Source: Asinibacterium sp. OR53 (GTDB lineage Bacteria; Bacteroidota; Bacteroidia; Chitinophagales; Chitinophagaceae). From it: 64,000 nucleotides of DNA. The translations under genes were made by a program, and so were the position numbers. The DNA is taken from contig NZ_KI911562.1 in the NCBI RefSeq assembly GCF_000515315.1, positions 1,813,501 through 1,877,500 of the forward strand. The letters are read 5' to 3'. Below, piece after piece: positions 17,881-25,473 of this stretch. Under the pieces are notes generated by a model. The model was given only the letters and a program-made list of their open reading frames with translations. It searched no databases and was not told the origin of the DNA. Numbering within the stretch: position 1 is the first letter of the stretch; the number at the start of each line of letters is the position of its first letter.

Positions 17881-19389
17881 ATGAAATCATTCACTGCGCT
17901 CTTGCTATGTTCTTTACCGTTCGGCTTACAAGCTCAACTCAATAAGCCGGCAACTAATTATGTGACCATCTCTTCCGGCGAATTGGAAAAAGAAATCATT
18001 TATAAGGCAGCCCATGTTACACCCAGTCCCAGGCAACTACGCTGGCAAAAACTCGAGCTGACTGCTTTCTTTCATTTTGGCGTCAACACTTTTACAGACA
18101 AGGAATGGGGTGATGGAAAAGAAGACGAGAAAGTGTTCAACCCAACCGCCCTCGATGCCAAACAATGGGTGAAAACAGTTAAAGAAGCCGGATTCAAGCA
18201 AGTGATCATCACAGCTAAACACCACGATGGTTTTTGTTTGTGGCCCAGTAAATACACAGAACATTCGGTTAAACAATCGCCCTGGAAAAACGGAAAGGGA
18301 GATGTGGTAAAAGAAGTATCCGATGCCTGCCGCGAATTGAACATGGGTTTCGGCGTTTACCTTTCTCCCTGGGACAGGAATTCGGCGCTCTATGGCACTG
18401 AAGCTTACAACGATTATTTTGTGAATCAACTGACAGAACTGTTAACGCAATATGGCCGCGTAGATGAAGTGTGGTTTGATGGCGCCAATGGAGAAGGCCC
18501 TAATGGAAAGAAACAGGTGTATGATTTCAACAAGTGGTACGAACTGATCCGCCGCCTGCAACCCACCGCTACCATTGCCATCATGGGACCCGATGTAAGA
18601 TGGGTAGGCACTGAAACCGGAAGGGGACGTGAAATGGAATGGAGCGTGATACCCGCCGATCCGAATATGATGGCGAAAATTGCCGGTGACTCGCAGAAAG
18701 ATGTTGCATTTGCACCAACAGGAGATAAGAGGGGAAATGACCTGGGCAGTCGCGATAAAATAAGAAATGCCCATGGATTGGTATGGTATCCTGCCGAAAC
18801 AGATGTCTCTATAAGACCAGGTTGGTTTTATCATACTAAAGAAGACAGCAAAGTGAAAACCCCGCAACAGCTATTCGATATTTATTTCAGCTCGGTGGGG
18901 CGCAACGGTGTGTTATTGCTGAACATACCACCTAATAGGGAAGGACGGCTTTCGGAGTATGATGTGAAAAATTTGCAGGGATTCAAACAGTTGATGGATC
19001 GCACTTTTCAGCAGAACCTGGCTAAAAATGCAGTGATCAAATGCGCGAATGGGATGAACACCCATACCATGACAGACGGAAAATATGAAACCTATTTCAC
19101 TACGAAAGGACAAGATACCACTGCTACTATCGAATTGACATTTCCATCAGCCCAAACCTTCAATATTTTGTCACTACAGGAGAATATTGCTGTAGGGCAG
19201 CGTATAGAAAGTTTTGTGTTGGAATATAAAGAAGCCAACGAGTGGAAAAAGATCACAGAAGGCAGCACGGTAGGATACAAGCGATTACTGCGTTTTAATG
19301 CGGTGAATGCAAAACAGGTGAGGCTGCGCATACTGTCATCACGGCTGAATCCAACACTCTCCGAGCTAGGATTGTATAAAGGCGATTAA
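17881..19389 (+). CDS. GH29 alpha-L-fucosidase
   Basis: 502 residues: signal peptide 1-19 (ending LQAQ), GH29 catalytic barrel (about 45-375) and a C-terminal discoidin-like beta domain (about 385-500). The motif AKHHDGFCLW and the nucleophile Asp200 in EVWFDGANGEGP identify the family. It removes alpha-linked L-fucose by a retaining mechanism, probably in the periplasm. The enzyme fits the glycan cluster: fucose decorates arabinose on plant arabinogalactan side chains. The stop overlaps by 4 bp the stop of the convergent histidine kinase gene, so transcripts of the two genes must overlap. Confidence 0.93.
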   Translation: MKSFTALLLCSLPFGLQAQLNKPATNYVTISSGELEKEIIYKAAHVTPSPRQLRWQKLELTAFFHFGVNTFTDKEWGDGKEDEKVFNPTALDAKQWVKTVKEAGFKQVIITAKHHDGFCLWPSKYTEHSVKQSPWKNGKGDVVKEVSDACRELNMGFGVYLSPWDRNSALYGTEAYNDYFVNQLTELLTQYGRVDEVWFDGANGEGPNGKKQVYDFNKWYELIRRLQPTATIAIMGPDVRWVGTETGRGREMEWSVIPADPNMMAKIAGDSQKDVAFAPTGDKRGNDLGSRDKIRNAHGLVWYPAETDVSIRPGWFYHTKEDSKVKTPQQLFDIYFSSVGRNGVLLLNIPPNREGRLSEYDVKNLQGFKQLMDRTFQQNLAKNAVIKCANGMNTHTMTDGKYETYFTTKGQDTTATIELTFPSAQTFNILSLQENIAVGQRIESFVLEYKEANEWKKITEGSTVGYKRLLRFNAVNAKQVRLRILSSRLNPTLSELGLYKGD

Positions 19390-20426
19390 ATAGGAATGCT
19401 GATCTTGGCCTCGATCAGTCCTTCTCTGGTTTGTATAACACCAAAGCCGGCATCCGGACCATACATAAGATCCAGCCGGCCTTGTAATTTGGCGATACCT
19501 TCTTTTCTTTCATGAATATATTCCCTGAAAGAACCAGAACTGGTAACGCCGAATACATGGTGGTGGTTGGTATAATTAGACCATACATGCAGGCTGCCGG
19601 TGCTGCTATTCCGGTTGATGCCATAGTTGAGTGCATTTTCAATCATGGCTTGTAAGATCATGGTGGGAACAGGGTGATCAAGCGTGTCTTCATCGATGTC
19701 AAAACTCACATGCAACCTGTCTTCAAAACGGATCAGTTCCAGTGCCAGGTAATCCCTCGCTACCGACAATTCTTTTTCAAACAATATTTTCTCGGCTTTA
19801 TCACCGTGCATGCTATTGCGTAAAATATTACTCAGTTGGGTAATGGCCGAACGTGCCCGCTCCGGATCTTCCACTACCAGCGCCCGTATGCTGTTGAGTG
19901 CATTGAAAATAAAATGCGGGTTGATATGCGCTTTGATGGTCCTGATCTCTAATTCTTTCAGCAGACTCTCCAGCCTTGCCTGGTCTATCTTCTGCTGTTT
20001 GTTTTTTTGTATGTAATGATAAGTGAAGTAGATCAGGTTCCACAAAAAAACAAACTGGAAATAAGAAATAGCAAAACGGGATACGATGTTGAAAAAAGAA
20101 TATTTGGCAGACCGCTTATCTTGTATGTCCATGATCTTTTCGAGACCCACTGCAGTTACGCCGATCAGGAATGCAAAACAAAGTGAGAGCAGGATGACTG
20201 TGAGTAATTGTTTTTTAAAAGGATAATCCAATGCGCCCGACCGCCGGATAACCGTGCGCATGAGGTGGGTAAGGAGTAATCCCGATATGGCATGCGTAGC
20301 CAGTTGCGCATAAAAATAGTCTTCCCGCCAGGGTAAAATGGTCAGGTATAAAAAGATGTATCCCGCACAATACAACCCCCATCCCGTAAACTGCAATATC
20401 CAATATGTGGCAAGATGCTTCTTCAT
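19386..20426 (-). CDS. LytS/YehU-type sensor histidine kinase, orphan
   Basis: 346 residues with four predicted membrane helices in the first 135 residues, a short coiled linker, and the His_kinase domain. The phosphoacceptor is His171 in NPHFIFNALNSI and the N-box is QAMIENALNYG (N264). The family normally ends in a glycine-rich motif such as GIGLxNxxxRL; here it reads GIAKLQGRL with no preceding GTG, so ATP binding may be altered. The usual partner, a LytTR response regulator, is not adjacent: the gene stands alone, convergent with the fucosidase and divergent from an M28 peptidase. It may still regulate the neighbouring glycan genes, but nothing shows this. Confidence 0.88.
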   Translation of the reverse strand: MKKHLATYWILQFTGWGLYCAGYIFLYLTILPWREDYFYAQLATHAISGLLLTHLMRTVIRRSGALDYPFKKQLLTVILLSLCFAFLIGVTAVGLEKIMDIQDKRSAKYSFFNIVSRFAISYFQFVFLWNLIYFTYHYIQKNKQQKIDQARLESLLKELEIRTIKAHINPHFIFNALNSIRALVVEDPERARSAITQLSNILRNSMHGDKAEKILFEKELSVARDYLALELIRFEDRLHVSFDIDEDTLDHPVPTMILQAMIENALNYGINRNSSTGSLHVWSNYTNHHHVFGVTSSGSFREYIHERKEGIAKLQGRLDLMYGPDAGFGVIQTREGLIEAKISIPI

Positions 20427-20611
20427 GCTATTGTGAAGTTATTGATTCATGTGAGTTAAAGAAAAGTTTCAAGTGATATGCGGCAAATAATATGGTTGCC
20501 CGGTCCGGCCGGGCTTTCCAGTCAATGAAAATAATGCCCAAAAGCCATCTCACATAAAATTTTATAACACTTGCACAAATAGTGATAAATTGACTGCCTA
20601 ATCAATTTGAC

Positions 20612-22081
20612 ATGGCGAAACAATTTTTTGTATTGGTAATGATCGGTTTGTTTTATTCATTGACAGCATCGGCACAGGCAAAGCCCTCATGGAACACCAT
20701 TTTCAAACACATCAATGATGAAGTACAGTCCCATTCCCAGGCTTACAATACATTGAAAACAGCCACAGGCACCATAGGACACCGCCTTACCGGATCGGCC
20801 AATGGCGCTAAAGCAGAAACCTATGCGTATGAACTGTTACAGTCTTATGGATTTAAAGACGTCAGGTACCAGCCTTTTGAAGTGGAGAGCTGGAGCCGCG
20901 GAACATTATCACTGACTGTTGGACCGAATAAACAACAATTGAACCCTGTTAAATCAGTAACCCTGGCTCATTCACCGGTAAAAGTAAACCTGACCGATGA
21001 GATCGTGGACATGGGAAATGGTTTGGAAGAAGATTATGCTGTGGCACCCGGTAAGGCCAAAGGCAAGATAGCGCTGGTGTACTTGGGAGTATTGGCTGGC
21101 TCAAAGGAAGGAACCAGGAGCCTGCATCGTTCAGAAAAAACTGCCATCGCCATCAGACATGGCGCCAAAGGCATCATCGTGATCAATACAGCCGAGGGAG
21201 GAATACTCCTGACAGGAACAGCTTCTGTTACAGGCAAACTGATACCCATACCGGCTGTATGCATTGGCAAGGAAGATGGTATGGCATTGAAGACTTTGTT
21301 GATGACGGGGAAACAATATGCGCATATCGACATGACCAACTTTTCAGGTATGATCAAAGCGCGGAATGTGATCGCCACCATCAAAGGCAGGAAGATACCC
21401 CATGAGAAAATAGTGGTGGGCGGGCACCTTGATAGCTGGGATCTTGCTACAGGCGCCATAGATAATGGCATCGGTTCTTTCTCCGTAATGGATATGGCGC
21501 GCACGTTCAAAGTGTTGAAATTGCACCCCGCAAGAACGGTAGAATTTGTATTATTCATGGGCGAAGAAGAAGGCTTGTTGGGATCGAAAGCGTATGTGGC
21601 AGCTGCAGTGAAAGACAGTAGCATCCAGCAATTGCGTTATATGCTCAATTACGATATGACCAATGATCCCAAAGGGTATGCTACGAGTGCAGCCGAAAGC
21701 AAAGAACTGTTTGAGTCGATCGGAGCTATTGCACATAAGCTGGACACAAGTTTTAAGAATAGCTTCTATGCAGGAGCGGGCCTGCACAGTGATCACCAGC
21801 CCTTTATGCTGGAAGGCATACCAACAGGCGGTGGTGCAGGAGGTAAATTGCCGAATAATGCTGGGCCTTGTTACCATGCCGACTGCGATAATTTCAAACT
21901 GGTAGATGAACAGGGGATGAAGAACACAGTTCGCTTCAGCAGTATGCTATTGTATGGTATCGCCGATGCCAAAACAATCAAGGCCAAACATTTTACCGAT
22001 GCTGAAACCAAGACATTCCTCATTAAAAATAATCTGAAAGAACCTTTGCAGATTGCAGGGGAATGGAGATGGGAGAACTAA
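20612..22081 (+). CDS. M28-family metallopeptidase, carboxypeptidase Q-like
   Basis: 489 residues with a signal peptide (1-21, ending ASAQ). The peptidase domain is interrupted by a PA-type insertion (about 120-245). The zinc-ligand motifs are GGHLDSWD (His272, Asp274), AIDNG (Asp284), MGEEEG (catalytic Glu then ligand, 317-321), NYDMTND and GLHSDHQPF. Order and spacing match plasma glutamate carboxypeptidase/carboxypeptidase Q, which trims dipeptides. It is probably periplasmic or surface-exposed and helps use peptides. The last bases overlap by 4 bp the end of the convergent PAP2 gene. Confidence 0.88.
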   Translation: MAKQFFVLVMIGLFYSLTASAQAKPSWNTIFKHINDEVQSHSQAYNTLKTATGTIGHRLTGSANGAKAETYAYELLQSYGFKDVRYQPFEVESWSRGTLSLTVGPNKQQLNPVKSVTLAHSPVKVNLTDEIVDMGNGLEEDYAVAPGKAKGKIALVYLGVLAGSKEGTRSLHRSEKTAIAIRHGAKGIIVINTAEGGILLTGTASVTGKLIPIPAVCIGKEDGMALKTLLMTGKQYAHIDMTNFSGMIKARNVIATIKGRKIPHEKIVVGGHLDSWDLATGAIDNGIGSFSVMDMARTFKVLKLHPARTVEFVLFMGEEEGLLGSKAYVAAAVKDSSIQQLRYMLNYDMTNDPKGYATSAAESKELFESIGAIAHKLDTSFKNSFYAGAGLHSDHQPFMLEGIPTGGGAGGKLPNNAGPCYHADCDNFKLVDEQGMKNTVRFSSMLLYGIADAKTIKAKHFTDAETKTFLIKNNLKEPLQIAGEWRWEN

Positions 22082-22689
22082 GCACTAACAGCTTTCTGAA
22101 TTTGCAATGAAGCCCACACCGCAAGCACTGCCGCCAGCATACCACCACCGATATCTGTAGGGAAATGCTGTGCCAGGTAGACCCTCGAATAAGCTACAAG
22201 TAATGCTGCAATGAATGAAATGACCACGATGCTGCGTTGTGGAATGATTAGGCAGACCAGCAGGAAAATAGAGAATGCAGTAGTAGTATGTCCGGAAGGA
22301 AAACTATTAACAGTATGCAATTCAACGCCCGGTACTGTATGGATCAATGAGAGATCGGCGATGGCTTTAGTAGGGCGAGGCTCACCTGGGAAAATCCAGT
22401 TCTTGACACCCTGGGCAATGAGGGTAGACAAAGCAATGGTGCTGATGAGCAGGGGCAATGATTTTCTATGATATACCAGGAAGAAGAAGAACAATGGTAC
22501 CCATATCCAGCCATCTCCCACATAGGTCCAGTATTTGAAGAACTGGTCAGCTACTGGCCCCATGTTGCCATTCAGCAAAAGAAAAGCTGCCTGCTTTCCC
22601 AGGCAGGCAGATCCTAACAATAATAAGATACCGGTAGAAGCAGTGAGCAAGGCTCCATTTCTGAACACCCTGTAATGGTATGTCTGCAT
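22078..22689 (-). CDS. PAP2-family membrane phosphatase
   Basis: 203 residues, about five to six membrane helices. The three-part phosphatase signature is complete: K96 to R105-P (KNWIFPGEPRP), PSGH (131-134) and SRVYLAQHFPTD (168-179). Family members dephosphorylate lipid phosphates such as phosphatidic acid, undecaprenyl diphosphate or phosphatidylglycerol phosphate at the inner membrane. It starts only 9 bp after the homoserine dehydrogenase stop, so it is probably carried on the SAM-riboswitch-controlled transcript. A link with methionine synthesis is not obvious. The substrate is not determined by sequence. Confidence 0.88.
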   Translation of the reverse strand: MQTYHYRVFRNGALLTASTGILLLLGSACLGKQAAFLLLNGNMGPVADQFFKYWTYVGDGWIWVPLFFFFLVYHRKSLPLLISTIALSTLIAQGVKNWIFPGEPRPTKAIADLSLIHTVPGVELHTVNSFPSGHTTTAFSIFLLVCLIIPQRSIVVISFIAALLVAYSRVYLAQHFPTDIGGGMLAAVLAVWASLQIQKAVSA

Positions 22690-22698
22690 AAAGCAAAT

Positions 22699-23955
22699 CT
22701 ATACAACTCCGGCCAACTCCAGGCTCCGTTTTTTGAGCTTGATGATGTCGAGGTTATCGATCAACGGGTCGGGCGTGAGGATCAAGGAAGTATTGTTTTC
22801 TTTCCACCAACTGCTGCCCGTTAAGTGCCTGCAATGCAGCACGCCGATCAGGTATTTTCTTTCGGCTTCTGCATGCCATTCTTCGATCCACTCGAATTTA
22901 TCACGGGGAATGAATTTCCAGTCGTCGAAGCTCACGTACACTTTCAGGTAATAATCATTGGCCAACACATGCGGCCGGTGGTGATACAGTTTTTTGTATT
23001 CGTAACGGTAATGGTAACGTAATGCTGCAATATCACTGAGTACAGCAGAAGCAGTAGGAAAGCTACCGGCGCCCTTGCCATAAAAGAATTGTTTGTCGGC
23101 AAAACCACTTTCAATTACCACGCCGTTGTATTCATTTTTTACAAAAGAAAGCGGATCGTCGTGTTTTACAAACTGGGGCAGCACATAAGCAGCCACTTCG
23201 CCGTTGTTCAGTTTTTTAGCTTGTGCTACCAATTTAATATCGAGGTGCTTTTCCCTGGCTACCAGGGCATCACTCAATTGTATGTTTTGAATACCACTGA
23301 ACAGGATATGATCGGGGTGTTCCACAATGCCATAAGCATGGTTGAGCAATATGCTCCATTTGTTCACGGCATCGTATCCTTCCACGTCGAGCTTGGGATT
23401 GCTTTCTGCAAAACCCAGTTGCTGCGCCAGCAGAAGGGCCGATTGAAAATCGAGCTTGTCTTCAAACATTTTGGTGAGGATGAAGTTCGTTGAACCATTC
23501 ACAATAGCCCTAATGGAATGCAGGAGGTCATTATCGTAATACTCTTCCAGGTTACGGATAACAGGTATGGAAGCACAGGCCGCTGCCTCGCAAAGGAAAG
23601 GCTGGTCGGTTTCCTGCTGTAGTTTCAAAATTTCAGGTAAATGTTCGGCGATCATTTTTTTACTGGCACTTACTACAGCTTTGCCATTTTTGAGCGCTTT
23701 GGAAACGATCTCGAATGCTGCGTTGGCATCATCGATCACTTCCACGATCACATTAATGTTTTCATCATTCAATAATACATCCCTGTCGGTCGTGAATAGT
23801 TCTGCGGGCGCCTCCCTTTTTTTGCCAGGGTGCTTGATGCAGACTTTCCTGATAGATGCTTTCAGTGAAGGAGTCTGCTGTAATATTTTATACAAACCTT
23901 CGCCTACTGTACCAAATCCGAATAAACCGATTGTCAATTGTTTGTGTGCTTCCAT
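22699..23955 (-). CDS. hom: Homoserine dehydrogenase
   Basis: 418 residues, cytoplasmic. It reduces aspartate semialdehyde to homoserine, the branch point for methionine and threonine. The N-terminal Rossmann motif is GLFGFGTVGEGL (10-21), SASKKMIAEHLP marks the cofactor/catalytic region, and VNGSTNFILTKM is the signature of the catalytic domain. No aspartokinase domain is fused and no clear ACT domain is visible. It lies 5 bp behind the metB-like gene, downstream of a SAM-I riboswitch, which suggests that this copy serves methionine synthesis. A separate threonine-pathway enzyme may exist elsewhere. Confidence 0.93.
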   Translation of the reverse strand: MEAHKQLTIGLFGFGTVGEGLYKILQQTPSLKASIRKVCIKHPGKKREAPAELFTTDRDVLLNDENINVIVEVIDDANAAFEIVSKALKNGKAVVSASKKMIAEHLPEILKLQQETDQPFLCEAAACASIPVIRNLEEYYDNDLLHSIRAIVNGSTNFILTKMFEDKLDFQSALLLAQQLGFAESNPKLDVEGYDAVNKWSILLNHAYGIVEHPDHILFSGIQNIQLSDALVAREKHLDIKLVAQAKKLNNGEVAAYVLPQFVKHDDPLSFVKNEYNGVVIESGFADKQFFYGKGAGSFPTASAVLSDIAALRYHYRYEYKKLYHHRPHVLANDYYLKVYVSFDDWKFIPRDKFEWIEEWHAEAERKYLIGVLHCRHLTGSSWWKENNTSLILTPDPLIDNLDIIKLKKRSLELAGVV

Positions 23956-23960
23956 TAGTA

Positions 23961-25142
23961 TTATGCGTTTATTACTTGCTGTTTTTCTTTTCTGTTTTTT
24001 TCAATATGCCGGAATGTTGCTTCCAGGTCATTGATCAGGTCTTCTGTTTCTTCCAGTCCTACTGATAAACGGACCAGGCTATCGCTCACGCCGGCCGCTC
24101 TTCTTTTTTCCGCAGGAATGGATTTATGGGTCATGTTGGCCGGGTGTGCTACCAGGCTTTTGATACCACCCAGGCTTTCGGCCAGTTTGAATAATTGTGT
24201 ATGGGTAACAAAAGAAACGGCCGCTTGTTCAGTATCGTCTTTCAACGTAAAAGAAACGATACCGCCGAAGCCCTTGGACTGTTTCCGGGCAATATCATGA
24301 TGCGGATGAGATGCCAATCCGGGGTAAAATACTTTGTCTACTGCCGGGTGGGTTTCGAGGAATTGTGCAACGGCCAGTGCAGCGGCGCAGTGTTGTTTTA
24401 CGCGCAGGAACAAGGTCTCGATGCCGCGGATGGTGAGCCAGCTGTCGAAGGGTGAGAGCACAGCGCCACAGGCATTCTGAAAGAATTTGAGCCGCTCGCC
24501 GATTTCAGGTTCCCTGGCCACTACCACGCCGGCAATCACATCACTGTGTCCGCCCAGGTATTTGGTAGCGCTATGCACTACAATATCAGCTCCCAATGAA
24601 AGAGGTTGTTGTAAGGCGGGTGAAGCAAAAGTATTATCCACGCAAAGTAAACATCGGTGCACTTTAGCCAGTTGGGCAATGGCTTTAATGTCGGCTATTT
24701 TAAGCGTAGGGTTGGTAGGTGTTTCCAGCCAGATCAGTTTGGTTTGGGGCGTGATGGCATTGAAAACCTGCTCCAGGTCGGAACAGTCTACATAATTCAC
24801 TTTGATACCATACTGCTGGTACACTTTGTCGAACAGCCTGAACGCGCCGCCATAGATATCGTCTACTGCAATGATCTCATCGCCGCTGTGCAGGAGTTTG
24901 ATCACGGCGTCGATAGCTGCCAGTCCGCTGGCAAATGCCAGGCCAACTGCACCATTTTCCAATTGTGCTACCAATTGCTCCAGTGCAGCCCTGGTAGGAT
25001 TGCCACTACGGGTATAATCATACCCTTTGTTAACACCAGGCGCTTCCTGCACAAAAGTGGAAGTCTGGTAAATGGGAACCGATACGGCGCCGGTTAAAGG
25101 ATCCACAGGGATGTTGTGGATGAGTTGTGTTGCGTTGCTCAT
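23961..25142 (-). CDS. metB: Cystathionine gamma-synthase-type PLP enzyme
   Basis: 393 residues of the Cys/Met-metabolism PLP family. Lys194 in SATKYLGGHSD binds the cofactor, YDYTRSGNPTR (41-51) contacts the phosphate, and WLETPTNPTLK and CVDNTFASP are the usual active-site blocks. The family contains cystathionine gamma-synthase, cystathionine beta/gamma-lyase and O-acylhomoserine sulfhydrylase. Position behind a SAM-I riboswitch and in front of hom favours a biosynthetic role, gamma-replacement on activated homoserine. Sequence alone does not separate the synthase from the lyase with certainty. Its ATG is about 52 nt after the riboswitch terminator. Confidence 0.85.
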   Translation of the reverse strand: MSNATQLIHNIPVDPLTGAVSVPIYQTSTFVQEAPGVNKGYDYTRSGNPTRAALEQLVAQLENGAVGLAFASGLAAIDAVIKLLHSGDEIIAVDDIYGGAFRLFDKVYQQYGIKVNYVDCSDLEQVFNAITPQTKLIWLETPTNPTLKIADIKAIAQLAKVHRCLLCVDNTFASPALQQPLSLGADIVVHSATKYLGGHSDVIAGVVVAREPEIGERLKFFQNACGAVLSPFDSWLTIRGIETLFLRVKQHCAAALAVAQFLETHPAVDKVFYPGLASHPHHDIARKQSKGFGGIVSFTLKDDTEQAAVSFVTHTQLFKLAESLGGIKSLVAHPANMTHKSIPAEKRRAAGVSDSLVRLSVGLEETEDLINDLEATFRHIEKNRKEKQQVINA

Positions 25143-25194
25143 GATGAAGATTTTTTAATTGTTAATAATCTTCTTCTTGCAATAACCTACAGAT

Positions 25195-25227
25195 GAAAAA
25201 AGCTCATCCGTAAAGTCAGATGAGCTT
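25195..25227 (-). terminator. Riboswitch expression-platform terminator
   Basis: On the minus strand AAGCTCATC (25227-25219) pairs with GATGAGCTT (25208-25200), followed by a T run. It sits between the SAM-I aptamer and metB. With SAM bound, transcription should stop here. Confidence 0.88.
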
Positions 25228-25276
25228 GAAATATTTGAAGCGACAGGGCCGCCTTGAGGATCAAACTGTTACTCTG

Positions 25277-25386
25277 ACTTATCTTCCCACTTTTGTGGAC
25301 GGAATTGGCACCTTCGTACCGCTGAGTAAGCGGTATGGGTTGCCAAGGCATCATAGGGCCATTTCCCTCTGCCTTTCTGGATAAGT
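25277..25386 (-). promoter_or_regulatory. SAM-I (S-box) riboswitch aptamer
   Basis: Read on the minus strand, P1 is ACTTATC (25386-25380) pairing with GATAAGT (25283-25277). Between them lie the conserved elements in order: CAGAAAGG, AGAGGGAAATGGCCC with the kink-turn region, GATGCCTTGGCAACC, a P3 hairpin (ACCGC/GCGGT), GGTGCCAATTCC, and a P4 hairpin (TCCAC/GTGGGA). This is the S-box layout. It binds S-adenosylmethionine and should switch off the metB-hom-PAP2 transcript when methionine is plentiful, through the terminator at 25195-25227. Confidence 0.96.
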
Positions 25387-25473
25387 TGTTGCTTAAAGAA
25401 CTGGGGCAAAGGTAGTATGCACGGGATAAACGGCAAAAAAATTCTGGGGGGGTGCTATCTTTACAATCCGGCT

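Noticed and set aside
25417..25473. Longer uvrA from ATG 25417
   Set aside because: The added 19 residues are not family-like and a promoter-like element lies inside them.
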